From contig JASSKH010000025.1 of NCBI GenBank assembly GCA_031763025.1, positions 2,728,001 to 2,792,000 of the forward strand: a stretch of 64,000 nt of DNA, read 5' to 3'. The notes under the pieces are model-generated. The model was given only the letters and a program-made list of their open reading frames with translations, had not been told where the DNA came from and ran no database searches. The translations under genes were made by a program, and so were the position numbers. This stretch comes from Macrocystis pyrifera (lineage: Eukaryota; Sar; Phaeophyceae; Laminariales; Laminariaceae). Positions 45,601 to 52,776 of the stretch are shown in pieces. Numbering within the stretch: the stretch's first letter is position 1; each line of letters begins with the position of its first letter.

Positions 45601-48204
45601 TGATGATAATGCCTCTTTTATTTTCGCTTTTTTGGTCGCTATACTGCTGCACATACCGTGGTCCCCAAAATACACTATAGCGTGTACGAGTATAACAAAA
45701 GGCAGGCTGAAGTTTCCCGGGAAATATCTAAATTCAGGAGTCGTTTTGGTGAATTTCGTGTAGAACGCACCCATTTTCTCAAGAAAAAACCCAGCCCCCG
45801 GGGAACAATTTTCCCGTTCCTTGTTGTTACGGGGGGAAATATTAACCAGAACCAACTGCTGATGTGTAAACGTTGGTGGATACGTGGGCTTTAGGTCCAT
45901 CGTGGGTTCTGATTATTACATATGCCCACCCGGAATCATATGTATGATTATATTATGACGGGGGGCCATAGTAATCAGGACCAAATGTTGGTTTGGGGGA
46001 TAAGTGGTTCTTTGGTCCATCGTGGGTTCTGATTACTACATATGCCCACCCGGAATAATATGTATGATTATAATGTTACGGGGGGGCATAGCAATTAGAA
46101 CCCAATGTTGGTGTGCAAACGTAGGATGATGCCTGTCTTTTGAATCAATCTTGGGTTCTCTTTTTTGTTTTGTTTTTATCCTCCGGCGGATTGGTAAATA
46201 TAAAGCTTGAGCTCACCACACTTCCACGTTTAGAATACGTGTCGTGTGTCAACTTGTAACCCTCGTAGCTCCGTTGCAACGGCAGAACAGGCTGCTCTTA
46301 CCACTGGCGCTTGGGCATGTTGACCCGACCTGACTGGCCCCCGAGAGGGGCAGGTTCGGTGGAGATGGTTCTGATTACTATGTAAACCCCCGTAGTATAG
46401 TACACTACTCTGGGCGGAAATACAATCACTGATTGGTATTCATCTTAATGTATAAACGATCCTTATATTTACGTCCAGAATGGTGTTGGCGAGTAATCCT
46501 GGTCAGCTCTTTTTGCATCCTGGGGCTTGTATCTTGTCAGTACTGCTTTTATTTTTATTTGTCCCCGCCTGTCCTTTCTTTGGTTTTTCACAAAAATATC
46601 ACAAATCAGGTGTACGCCAGCTGTGAGTTCGACCGGCTGCGTGATTTATACCTGGTACTCAACTATTGCAACCTATTTTTTGTTTGTTTGTTTTGTTTGT
46701 TTTTTTCAACCTTACTGGCATATGGTTCGTGTCTCTGCCGGTCTGTCTGTCTGTCTGTCTGTCTGTCAATCTTGTCTGTCTTGCCTGTCTTGTCTGTCGA
46801 TCTTGTCTGTCTGTCTTGCCTGTCTGTCTGTCTGTCTGTCTGTCTTGTCTGTCTGTCTTGTCTGTCTGTCTGTCTGTCTTGTCTGTCTGTCTATCTGTCT
46901 TGATGATAGGAGGAGGGTCTCGTCGCGGGTGCGTTACTGAACGAAGCTTTGGCAAGGGGAAGGTAAGCCTGCTCTTGCTCTTATAGATGAATCGGCGGAC
47001 AGATCGAATAGATCTAGATCCATCCAGATCATCTGGACCCGAACTTGCGATTGTGCAGGATATCATATACCTGGTACTAGTAACTGATATAGTATACGGC
47101 TTCCGCGGTGGCTTAGTAGGTTGTCCTCGTGCCTACTCAAATCGTATTGGGGGGTTCAAGTCTCACCGAAAGCGCATACGCACTCGTATATTCGCAGGGA
47201 CTTTTTGTTCTTGCTTATAATGCGTACCAGGTATTGACTAGCGGGAGTCAGGAAAATTCGATGAAAATCGACGAGCAGTATGAATGATGCACCCTATCAA
47301 TGCGCGATAAAAATGAAGGCACGTAACGGGGGGGGTAAGGGACACGACACCTGTGACCACAGCTTGTCCAGAAGAACGCTGAGCGTAACTCCTACCTGGT
47401 ACGAGTTTAGCTCGAGAGTAAAAGTGAGGATCAAAACTATAATAATAACAAAAATACTGGGTAACAATGATATCGGATGTCGAAGTCGTACGTATCAGGT
47501 ATCGATTTGATTTTTCTTTTTTCGGTATCGTATTTTTATCACTCTGGGCGGAAAAGTAAGGGCCGTTGGATATACCATGAAGATCTAACGGTCCGTACAT
47601 TTCCGTCCATAGCAGTGGTATCGAATATCGAAACCGTATCGAACTAGATTATCGTTCGATGTCCATCCCTTATGATTCTCGGTTGCTTAACGACTGACTG
47701 CTTGCTATTCTGCGCTGTCCTGTCCTTGCCTGTGCTGGTCTGCGCTCTGCTGTGCCTCTGCTGTGCCTCTTCTGTGCTGTGCTGTGCTGTGCTGTGCTGT
47801 GCTGTGCTGTGCTGTGCTGTGCTGTGCTGTGCTGTGCTGTGCTGTGCTGTGCTGTGCTGTGCTGTGCTGTGCTGTGCTGTGCTGTGCTGTGCTGTGCTGT
47901 GCTGTGCTGTGCTGTGCTGTGCTGTGCTGTGCTGTGCTGTGCTGTGCTGTGCTGTGCTGTGCTGTGCTGTGCTGTGCTGTGCTGTGCTGTGCTGTGCTGT
48001 GCTGTGCTGTGCTGTGCTGTGCTGTGCTGTGCTGTGCTGTGCTGTGCTGTGCTGTGTGCTGTGCTGTGCTGTGCTGTGCTGTGCTGTGCTGTGCTGTGCT
48101 GTGCTGTGCTGTGCTGTGCTGTGCTGTGCTGTGCTGTGCTGTGCTGTGTGGTGTTTGCTGTTCTCAGTAAGGACAATATCACCGTCGTCATCGTGTTCTT
48201 CTAA
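20175..48204 (+). CDS. PTC1-like PP2C protein phosphatase, nine exons
   Basis: Metal-dependent Ser/Thr phosphatase (PPM/PP2C family), closest in motif wording to yeast PTC1-type enzymes, which act on stress-kinase pathways. Exons: 20175-20360, 33110-33212, 35170-35269, 38409-38490, 39383-39430, 40438-40644, 43105-43210, 46910-46962, 48168-48204. Apart from one extra base in exon 5, all junction phases agree and give about 306 residues, a normal length. Motifs in order: WRNTMEDAH (metal-binding Glu), VYDGHGG, GATAVTCLLK, TLYTxANIGDS, YDHKAED, VLGILAVTRSFG, VACDGVWDVF (metal-binding Asp), RGSKDNITVVIVFF (metal-binding Asp-Asn). Oddities: GN replaces the usual GD after TRSFG, exon 5 is frameshifted, and several exons are copied as tandem arrays. 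It may be a functional gene with an assembly error or a recently damaged one. Confidence 0.9.
23002..23434. mobile_element. Amplified MITE-B cluster
   Basis: Bounded by CCCTTTTAGGACTGCAGTCC and GGACTGCAGTCCTAAAAGG. The interior is about ten units of roughly 35 bp (AAATTTGAGTGGTTTGTCCC plus C(A)AAAACGGGAT) in both orientations, with ATTAATTAATTA hinges. A related flank at 50,800-51,000 lacks it. Confidence 0.75.
24147..24258. mobile_element. MITE-A copy carrying an internal CCTGGTA insertion
   Basis: TA-flanked, with ends TTACGGGGATCC and GGACCCCTTTAA. Where other copies read AAATATATAGG this one reads AAATATACCTGGTATAGG, a 7-base insertion that makes TACCTGGTA at 24,202-24,210. Confidence 0.85.
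26058..26145. mobile_element. MITE-B copy
   Basis: Ends AGGACTGCAGTCCCATTTTG and AAACGGGACTGCAGTACTAA. Confidence 0.7.
27743..27868 (-). CDS. Zinc-finger-like exon, PARP or LIM type
   Basis: Forty-two codons between TACTTCGACCAG and the donor GAAGCA|GTACGC, phase 0 at both ends. It reads GGKCYNCRLTDSTIKDGD then MIIKRKKTPFHFACFRAS. The C-x2-C, 21-residue spacer and H-x2-C fit a treble-clef zinc finger such as the PARP-type finger (C-x2-C...I-x-x-G...H-x2-CF) or half a LIM domain. GC-rich and clean compared with its surroundings. It lies antisense in PP2C intron 1. The protein's overall identity is not recognised. Confidence 0.4.
27960..30070. repeat. CAG-rich macrosatellite, about six units
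   Basis: Units of roughly 300-420 bp, each with (CAG)n, ATAGCAACGATATGAAAA, TATGTACCCTGGTATGCCG, CCAGCATGATGTACGGCAAC, AAAATGCAGGAGCAAAACGA and CATTTGGGTACAAAAACGAC. The last unit degrades into pure CAG runs. Lies between the two zinc-finger-like exons. Confidence 0.85.
30413..30573 (-). CDS. Second exon-like piece of the zinc-finger-like gene
   Basis: The frame reads NSAPGGKNVAFATCEDLMCD, then GGGIILYWATNCGFCARPIK and EGTVSYSLEAADS, ending in a strong donor AGTG|GTGAGTG (phase 1). NCGFCARPIKEG again has the C-x2-C-x2-x-I-x-x-G opening of the exon at 27.8 kb. The phases of the two pieces do not match, so at least one exon between them is missing or not recognised. The upstream limit is a guess (possible acceptor CTTGCCCAAG); the open frame continues further. 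Confidence 0.35.
31088..31171. mobile_element. MITE-B copy next to a MITE-A end
   Basis: Ends CTAGGACCGCGGTCCCATTT and AACAGGACTGCGGTTCTAAA; starts seven bases after the right half of the split MITE-A. Confidence 0.7.
31189..31532 (-). mobile_element. tRNA-derived SINE, copy 1
   Basis: Head GATGGCTTGGGTAGACGG (A box) and GGGTTCGAGTCTCACCGAG (B box) about 35 bases apart. The body contains AATCGACGAGCAGT, GAATGAAGGCACGTACCGGG, CACCTGTGACCACGGCTTG and CGCTGAGGGTAAAACCTCC, then AGCTGGAAAGTAAAA and an A-rich tail. RNA polymerase III promoter boxes plus an A tail define a SINE. Confidence 0.75.
33110..33212 (+). CDS. PP2C exon 2 (MEDAH and DGHGG active-site motifs)
   Basis: Begins after CCTGTACAG and ends GGCCACGGAG|GTATTT in phase 1. 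It encodes NPSWRNTMEDAHETIAHFDG and MSFFAVYDGHG. Glu of MEDAH and Asp of DGHGG coordinate the two catalytic metal ions. Partial copies of its 3' end and donor recur at about 33,386-33,440 and 33,594-33,660. Confidence 0.93.
33386..33660 (+). repeat. Copies of the PP2C exon 2 end in intron 2
   Basis: 33,386-33,440 repeats GTCCTTCTTCGCCGTG with GTAGGTAT-TTGCCGCGGTT; 33,594-33,660 repeats GTGTACGACGGCCACGGAGG followed by TACCGCCGCG and TTTTGTAACT. Each includes the donor region. Confidence 0.75.
33782..34000. mobile_element. MITE-B interrupted by MITE-A
   Basis: Left part TTTAGAACTGCAGTCACTCC with GTTTTGGGGACAAAGCAGTC; right part GTTCGTCCTCAAAACAGGAC with TGCGGTCATAGAAGGG. Confidence 0.7.
33849..33954. 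mobile_element. MITE-A inserted into MITE-B
   Basis: Complete TA-flanked MITE-A between the two halves of a MITE-B (33,782-33,846 and 33,957-34,000). The nesting shows that MITE-A moved after this MITE-B. Confidence 0.85.
34320..34531. mobile_element. Two MITE-A copies head to tail
   Basis: Copies 34,320-34,424 and 34,427-34,531 are separated by a single TA, as if the second inserted into the target duplication of the first. Confidence 0.8.
35170..35269 (+). CDS. PP2C exon 3
   Basis: Acceptor GCTCACAG, donor ACGAG|GTGGGG (weak after +3). The first two bases complete the glycine of DGHGG; then RGTVDFVSSRLADVLSEEL and a polar helix ending IEERIT follow, the helix that follows DGHGG in PP2C folds. 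The exon ends in phase 2, matching all three alternative exon 4 copies. Confidence 0.85.
35706..35810. mobile_element. MITE-A copy
   Basis: TA-flanked; the left end is mutated to TTTCGGGGATCC, the right end is intact. Lies in PP2C intron 3. Confidence 0.8.
36826..37075. mobile_element. Nested or tandem cluster of MITE-A ends
   Basis: Three partial units each read TATTACGGGGGTACATAGT or its partner TAGGTATACATAAAAACC, with repeated left parts and one complete right end. Looks like insertions of MITE-A into MITE-A with internal loss. Confidence 0.7.
37669..37751. mobile_element. MITE-C copy
   Basis: About 80 bp palindrome-like element: left GTGGAAATATAAGGAACG, right TTTCCGCCCAGAGTGG followed by TA. 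Family ends CCACTCTGAGCGGAAATA. Confidence 0.65.
38078..38166 (+). pseudogene. Extra copy 1 of PP2C exon 4
   Basis: Acceptor TTTACAG is intact. The frame reads AYTHTHDTLTDAVESKKAS then VLTSEATAYP, with a possible donor CCCG|GTAGAA. It leaves in phase 1, so use in place of the third copy would shift the frame. It carries a short insertion relative to the others (after THT). Either a decayed tandem copy or an alternative exon giving a truncated product. Confidence 0.6.
38243..38317 (+). pseudogene. Extra copy 2 of PP2C exon 4
   Basis: Acceptor GGATTGCAG is intact. The frame reads AYTRTDVESKEASVFTSG then VTTAYPR, with a strong donor CG|GTAAAA. It ends in phase 2, so it would not join exon 5 in frame. 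The first half is as well conserved as the presumed functional copy, which argues for recent duplication. Confidence 0.6.
38409..38490 (+). CDS. PP2C exon 4 (best of three tandem copies)
   Basis: Acceptor GGTTGTGCAG, donor CTCAAG|GTGGGT. The first base completes Arg; then AYTITDVESKAASVLTSG and ATAVTCLLK follow, the G-[SC/A]-TA-V beta strand of PP2C. Only this copy keeps the strand and leaves in phase 0, which exon 5 needs. Two shorter copies lie just upstream (38,078-38,166 and 38,243-38,317) and two 3'-end copies downstream. Confidence 0.85.
38491..38960. repeat. Further copies of the PP2C exon 4 end, with ATCGAAA satellite
   Basis: TCCCTCGGAGGCAACGGCGG occurs at 38,605 and ACCCTCGGAGGCAACGGCGG at 38,731, each followed by a TGGGTAGGG-like donor region. 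The spaces are filled with AGTTTCGATATATCGAA-type repeats. Confidence 0.75.
39108..39290. repeat. Poly-C tracts
   Basis: Three C runs of 10-25 bases separated by copies of AAGGCAAGCAACTAAATGAG-like and GCATGACAATGAGTACA sequence. Between PP2C exons 4 and 5. Confidence 0.8.
39383..39430 (+). CDS. PP2C exon 5 (ANIGDS strand), with +1 base
   Basis: Short exon between GCGTCTCCAG and the donor GATAG|GTGGGT. One frame reads AERGQVTLYT and, one base later, the next reads ANIGDS, the family's LY-x-ANVGDSR strand. The length is 48 bp, whereas the neighbouring phases (0 in, 2 out) require 47. The extra base lies in or beside CTACACACGCC, an AC run. So this is a frameshift in the gene or a one-base sequence error. 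The final AG joins the T of exon 6 to give Ser. Confidence 0.75.
   Translation, partial: AERGQVTLYTRQHRR
40079..40405. repeat. Long poly-C/CT tract
   Basis: About 330 bases, nearly all C with scattered T, 33 bases upstream of the PP2C exon 6 acceptor. Length is likely unreliable. Confidence 0.9.
40438..40644 (+). CDS. PP2C exon 6 (YDHK...LAVTRSFG)
   Basis: Acceptor ACCTCTAG, donor GACGAG|GTAGGA. After the completed Ser it reads RAVLARGGKAERLSYDHKAE, then RVEAAGGFVLRNRVLGILAV and TRSFGNQGMKEFVTSVPF. The usual PP2C wording is SR-x-x-GD; here Asp is Asn (FGN). About seven degenerate copies of its last 40-60 bases and donor follow in the intron up to 41.45 kb. A 330-base poly-C tract lies just upstream of the acceptor. 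Confidence 0.94.
40645..41450 (+). repeat. Array of PP2C exon 6 3' ends with poly-G
   Basis: About seven degenerate units resembling TTCATCTCGGAGACGAGGTA then GGAGGGTTGCAAGGTTTCGT, separated by G runs (40,692-40,728; 40,800-40,864). The best later unit is at 41,320-41,340 (GCGCCCTTCATCTCGGAGAC). Confidence 0.8.
41455..42285 (+). repeat. R4 repeat, two tandem copies
   Basis: Units of about 410 bp at 41,455-41,850 and 41,860-42,285. Each runs from a GGGGGTGTACTC-like start to a GCACAAA...CCAGC-GTGGG end and includes CACTTCCAGAGACA and CACTACGTGATACGATCA. In PP2C intron 6. Confidence 0.7.
43105..43210 (+). CDS. PP2C exon 7 (DGVWD metal-binding motif)
   Basis: Acceptor CCTTGTGCAG, donor GGCATG|GTGAGA. 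Its first base completes Arg; then LGSDCPFLIVACDGVWDVF and TDDEAVSFVTQAMAGM follow. The Asp of DGVWD is a catalytic metal ligand. A degenerate repeat of GGCAGTATGTG-like units starts about 45 bases after the donor. Confidence 0.94.
43255..43480. repeat. GGCAGTATGTG minisatellite
   Basis: Units around TGTGGCAGTATGTGGTATGA start shortly after the PP2C exon 7 donor. Confidence 0.7.
43487..43597. mobile_element. MITE-A copy, degraded ends
   Basis: Ends TTGCGAGGGGCCGTAGTAAA and TACGGTCCCCCGTGA. In PP2C intron 7. Confidence 0.7.
43868..43973. mobile_element. MITE-A copy
   Basis: Ends TGACGGGGGGCCGTAGTAAA and ATGGTCCCCCGTAA. In PP2C intron 7. Confidence 0.75.
44134..44231. mobile_element. MITE-A copy, internally deleted
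   Basis: Left end TTACGGGGGGCCATAGGACC lacks about 8 bases of the usual end; the right end is GGCCCCCCATAG. In PP2C intron 7. Confidence 0.65.
45222..45372. repeat. 32-bp minisatellite
   Basis: About five units of CAATCGATACGATACCGATA then AACAACGAAAC. PP2C intron 7. Confidence 0.85.
45828..46165. mobile_element. MITE-A' cluster (three copies)
   Basis: Related family with left end TTACGGGGGGCCATAGTAAT, then CAGGACCAAATGTTGG, and right part GGTCCATCGTGGGTTCTGAT followed by TACATATGCCCACCCGGAAT. Copies at about 45,828-45,935, 45,957-46,064 and 46,076-46,165 (truncated). Confidence 0.65.
46400..46484. mobile_element. MITE-C copy
   Basis: Left CTACTCTGGGCGGAAATACA, right CCTTATATTTACGTCCAGAA. 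Confidence 0.6.
46738..46902. repeat. TGTC tetranucleotide tract at an acceptor
   Basis: Interrupted (TGTC)n directly before the exon 8 acceptor; it serves as its pyrimidine tract. Confidence 0.85.
46910..46962 (+). CDS. PP2C exon 8
   Basis: Seventeen codons plus two bases: EEGLVAGALLNEALARG then AG. It is the helix preceding the last PP2C motif. The acceptor TTGATGATAG follows a 160-base TGTC microsatellite that supplies the pyrimidine tract. The donor GGAAG|GTAAGC is strong. Phases match exon 7 (0) and exon 9 (2). Confidence 0.85.
47096..47450 (+). mobile_element. tRNA-derived SINE, copy 2
   Basis: Head GGTGGCTTAGTAGG and GGTTCAAGTCTCACCG, then the same body. It carries TACCAGGTA (47,225) and TACCTGGTA (47,393); the latter is absent from copies 1 and 4. 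Confidence 0.75.
47540..47616. mobile_element. MITE-C copy
   Basis: Left TCACTCTGGGCGGAAAAGTA, right GTACATTTCCGTCCATAGCA then GTGG|TA. Confidence 0.65.
47774..48150. repeat. CTGTG pentanucleotide array
   Basis: About 75 near-perfect units with one 3-base deletion near 48,056, ending about 17 bases before the PP2C exon 9 acceptor. Long open frames across it are repeat artefacts. Confidence 0.95.
48168..48204 (+). CDS. PP2C exon 9 (terminal, SKDNIT motif and stop)
   Basis: The acceptor GCTGTTCTCAG is followed by T-AAG-GAC-AAT. With the AG of exon 8 this reads GSKDNITVVIVFF-stop, the C-terminal PP2C motif whose Asp-Asn binds metal. The acceptor sits about 20 bases after a 375-base CTGTG pentanucleotide array. 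The exon, with its acceptor, is repeated about 12 more times downstream to 49.7 kb with increasing decay. Confidence 0.88.
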
Positions 48205-49720
48205 GAGCAAAGAGGGGTGCTGGCGAGGAAGGGTGAAAAGATGCACACACGGGACCGATGTATCAGATATAATCCCACTGAGTGGCCTACATCTTCTTTC
48301 AGGGCAGAGATAATCCTGATCTGCATTATTCAGCTCCTTGCCGGATGGAAGCCGTATAACTCTGCATAATCTGTTGATAGCACATGTTTCCTAGGTTGGA
48401 TATGTACTATGCAGATCCTGCACAGCATCTCGCAACGGCAATTTAGGGCCTAGATGACGTAGATCGTGACCCAGATCGTGATCTAGATGGTGAGCTGTCT
48501 GCTGTGCTGGAGTAAGGACAGCACCATCACTATCGCCGTGGTGCTTTTTCAGAGTGTAGCTTTTGAGAAAGGAGCGGTGCTGGCGAAGGAGGGGCGGGGG
48601 GGGGTGAGGCAGGAAGGATGGAAGGGTGGATGGCTGGACGCGGACGGATGGAGGTATGTTGTTGTGCTCAGCTAGGACAACCCCATCATCGCCCGTCATC
48701 GTGATCTTTCTTTATGGGGGTCCTGGGGAGGGTGGGTAGAAGGATGCTGTTGTACTCAGCAAGGATAACGTCGTCGTCACTGCGTTGTTCTAGGAGGGGA
48801 GCTGCACGGGCGGTGCAGAAAGGGTGGGAGCGTGCTGTTGTGCTCAGCAAGATAGCATGAACCGTTGTCACCGTGTTCTTCGAAGAGCGGTGCTGGCCAA
48901 CGGGAGGGGGGGGGGGGGTTGGATGGAAATATGCTGTCATGCTCAGCGAGGATAACATCATACCATCATCACCGTCATTGCGTTGTTCTGATAGAGGAGT
49001 GGCGCTGGCTCTGCAAGAATGGTGGATTTTGTGCTAATGTGCTCAGCAAGACAGCATTGCCGGTACCATCTGAAAGCTGTGCTGGCAAGGATAGATGGAA
49101 GGTGGGGGAGGGAAGGATGTTGTGCTGTTCATACTCAGCAAGGACAACAGCATTACCACCGTCATGATATAATCTGTGAGGGGGGTGTCGCTGGGGGGAA
49201 ATTGCAGGGCAGAGGGGAGTACGTTGCCGAGCTCGGCATGGGCAGCATCGCCGTAGTCGTCACCTGGTTCTGCTGCAGGCGCGTTACTGCCAAGGGACAC
49301 AGGTAGGACGGGCGGATGATTGGATGGAAGGGATGTTTGTTTGAACTCAGCAAGGGCAGCATCACCATGATCGCCAACCCTTTCTGCTGCTGCTGGCAAG
49401 GAAGGAAGGACGGGATGGTGTGTTTGTTGTGCTCAGCATCGCCAGCATCACCGTTTTCGCCTTTTGCGTTCTATTGTGGGTATAGCGGGGCAGGCAAGGA
49501 AGGAAGGAAGGACGGACGAAGAATGTTTGAATATGGTGAGAGTGTTGTTCTCAGCAGGGACAACATCGCTCTCATCATCATCATCATCATCATCGTGATT
49601 TTGTAGAGTGGTGCTGCGAAGGGTGGACAGATGGTGGATGGAAGGGATGGAAGGAAGGGTGCTGTTCTTGTGCTCAGCAGCGGAAGCATCACCACCGTCG
49701 ATGCGTCATTCCAGGAGTGT
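48205..49720 (+). repeat. Array of decayed PP2C terminal exons
   Basis: About 12 units of 90-160 bp, each built on TTGTGCTCAG|CAAGGACAACATCACC followed by GTCATCGTGTTCTTC and GCTGGCAAGGAAGGA. Examples start near 48,511, 48,751, 48,938, 49,133, 49,347 and 49,550. Most carry indels or stops. Confidence 0.8.
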
Positions 49721-50026
49721 AGCGGTGCGCGGGCAAGGAAGGAAGGAAGCGAGGGAAACGATGGAATAGAAGGGGGATGGCGGAGAAAGAAGAGTGAAAG
49801 GATGGAAGGATGGGGGGGGGGGGGGAGGGGGAGCGAGGGGGGGGGGATGTAAATGTGTTTTTCTCTACTAGAGCGCGAGGTTCACTCGCCACCCCTCCGT
49901 CCTGTACGGTACATGCGGCGTAGTCAGTTGAATGTTCTTGTATGCATGCGCTCATAAAGCGGTAGAAATTGCGCCGCTTCTTCCGAGGGAGGTTCGGAAT
50001 ATTAGCGCGACCCAGACCAACAGCTG

Positions 50027-50720
50027 ACGTTACAATGCAGACGTTTCGATGCTGACCTACAATGCAGGCGTTACAGAACAGGCATTACGATGCTGGTGAT
50101 GCAGTGCAGGCGTTACGATGCTGGCATTGCAATGCAGGCGTTACGAAGCAGCCATTAGGAAATTGGCGTTTCAGAGCTGGCGTCACAAAGCGGGCGTTAC
50201 GAAACCTAGCGTTGCGAAGTCGGCTTCTCAGAGCTGGTTCGATAGATCTTCCGATGTAAAGCTAGCTTGATAGAACTTTCGGTACATTGCGTACTCATAC
50301 AAGTCTGATATTTACATTCGTGGCTCGTTTGGAGCTGTGTGGATGAAGGCTAACTTTACAAAGCTATCGTTGTGAGAAGCTGGCACTTGATACAACTGCC
50401 TTTACAAAGCTGTCTTGACAAGGTTGTATCTACAACGCTGCCTTTACGATGCTTGCTTCCCAAGTCCAGGCTTAACAGGATGGGCTTTCAGAACTGATCG
50501 GCTACGTACGTGCGAGTACTGCAAGGATGTGTTTTGTAGGGTATATACTGGTTGACCCCGGGTATAGTGGATGTACCCGAGTATCTACCCGGGTATGATG
50601 GGTGTGCACGGGTATATAGTCGGGTATATACCCGGGTATGATGGATGTACACGGGTATATACCCGGGTATGATGGATGTATCTGAGTAGTACCCGGGTAT
50701 CTACCGGGGACTAACCAACA
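50027..50720. repeat. Two minisatellites
   Basis: 50,027-50,225: GTTACGATGCTGGCATTACA-like units. 50,540-50,710: CCCGGGTATGATGGATGTA units. The 50,226-50,520 stretch is a degenerate continuation (GCTGGC, TTTACAAAGCT). Confidence 0.7.
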
Positions 50721-51974
50721 TAACTGGGTTTGGTACCGGGCTGTACTCCAGGAGTACCGTATAGAGCATTGAGTTCACACAGGGATTAATGCGATCGATT
50801 TTCAGCGCTCGGTTTTGACAGGACGTTAAGGTTGCCAATATCGAACAAGACGAGGTGTTTTCGGAAATATCTGGTCGAGAGCCATCTGACATTGTGATGT
50901 TCGACGTTATAGCACCCTTTTATACCGTTCTTGAAAGAGAAAAGTATCAAAAGCGCTGAGAAACGATCGCGCCTTGCCCTGTGCCAACTCAATGATCTTA
51001 GTTACGGTATATATCCAATCAAACACCCCCTTGGGTGTGCTGCTGCTGTTGTGGCTGGCGGTGGGAGAGAGGGGAGAGGCGGGGGGGGGGGGGGTAGGCT
51101 AGGCTTTACAAGGGGTGCTTGAGAGAAAAGAGCGTCTCGTTATGTACACGTACGAAATACTGTACTCTTGGATTCAACCGGGTATCGGGTATGACCAACA
51201 TAGCCACGTTTGGTACTCGAGTACCGAAGTGCACCCGACTCAGCACAGCCGGCAGTACTGCTGCCGCCTAGGGATGGCTGTGCCCGGGGGGGGGGGGGGC
51301 GAAGGGTGTGCTCATTGTCATGCATGGTGGTAGTCTATGATGTTTTGGTGGGTTTGTCGCTCTGTGCGTTATTATAGGTATTATAGTGAGTTTTTTCACG
51401 CTGCATCATTCATTCATTCATGAGATAATGGTAAGTTTATTTCGAACCTCAGTGTCATTAACTGCCAAAGTACGGCGTAGACGGTGTGCATACGTTGGGG
51501 GGGGTGGGGCATGCCTGAAATATAAGGGGCGGAGGGGGGAGAAGGAGGGGACGGGACGGGACAGGAACGCTGGTCAGCGTTTTTTTTTTTTGTTTTGTTT
51601 TTTTTGCCTTTGGGTAGAAAGCACCTCAGCCATCCGCCTGTTACCGTGCGTATGTTTCTTACGGTGTCCGTTACGCGCTCACTTCATGCATGCTGGGTAT
51701 TATAGTATATTGTTGCATTTTTTCATATATGGGTGATACGTACATATATATATATTCTTGCCGCGAAAAAGAGACCTACTTACAGTAATAACTTTTCGCG
51801 ACTTTTTTTTTCTCGTCGTTCATTTTTTATTTTTATTTCCGTTTTTTTTTTTTTTTTTTCTCGTTGGTGGGTTATGGGTGTAGTCTTGATGCACCGCCCG
51901 CATTGTGATGGCAGCGCATACGAGGTACACGGCGTACGTGGACGGTTGGCCATGCATGCGGGTGGATGATACGC

Positions 51975-52265
51975 TATCGGAGACCGTGTGTTGATCCCCT
52001 CGATCCTCTGAAGACGTCAGATGGGAAAAAAAATTACGATAAAAAAGAGGGACGGTTAACGAGACGGCCACTACGTTTTATGTGGGGGATGGTACAAATT
52101 CAGGTGTCCGCCGAAAATATGTCATGCTATCATCGGAGACCGTGTGTTGACCCCCTCAACCCCCCTTAAGACGTCACATGTGAGAAAATTACGATTAAAA
52201 AAAAGTGACGGTTAGTGCGACGGCCACTGCGTTTGATGTAGGGGATGATGCAAATTCAGGTGTCC
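51975..52265. repeat. Tandem duplication of about 155 bp
   Basis: ATCGGAGACCGTGTGTTGA through AAAAATTACGAT and GACGGTTA occurs twice. Confidence 0.8.
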
Positions 52266-52374
52266 AAGTTTCGATGCAAGGAGGCGTGTGCATATGTATA
52301 GGGCACGGCGCGCACATTCGATCCTATGCTCGTGCTGCTGGGGGCTGTCACGCCCCTCGTGGACGGTCGATTTG

Positions 52375-52776
52375 AGGCGTTCTACGTGATATGGAGTTAC
52401 CATGATTGGGGGGGGGGGAAAAACATTCGCAGCCACACCACGACGGCGTCCTTGTCGGGCGCCAGCTGAAGGATGAGTATGTAGCTACTGTACCTTGTTC
52501 TCTACATTGCTGGACGTACACGTACACGTAAAATTACGGGGGTCCGTAGTTAATAGGACCTATGGTGCACATAAAAACCTATATATTTATCTTTTTTTAC
52601 TGACAAAATTTGGTCCCATTAACTATGGACCCCCCGTAATATTAATACGAGATACCGGTAGCATCAGTCTTATTCATGTATATATGGCTTATCCCAAGTT
52701 GAATCCCGCATTGTACCTTGGGAGGGGACATAGGAGCCTCAGAAAAATTAGGGTAAACCTCTATCGTAGAACGCCT
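52375..52776. mobile_element. MITE-D interrupted by MITE-A
   Basis: Ends AGGCGTTCTACGTGATATGG and ACCTCTATCGTAGAACGCCT; the MITE-A at 52,534-52,639 lies inside. Confidence 0.65.
52534..52639. mobile_element. MITE-A inserted into MITE-D
   Basis: Complete MITE-A ending in CCCCCCGTAA|TA, immediately followed by TTAATA, so TATTAATA spans its right flank (52,640). It sits inside a MITE-D element (52,375-52,776). Confidence 0.8.

Noticed and set aside
47096..47180. Functional tRNA gene
   Set aside because: A and B boxes are present but the sequence is one of several dispersed copies joined to a common body and A-rich tail, so it is a SINE head.
47752..48204. Long Cys-Ala-Val frames on + and Ser-Thr-Gln-His frames on -
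   Set aside because: Pure translation of the CTGTG pentanucleotide; open in all frames because the unit has no stops. Only the last 37 bases are coding.
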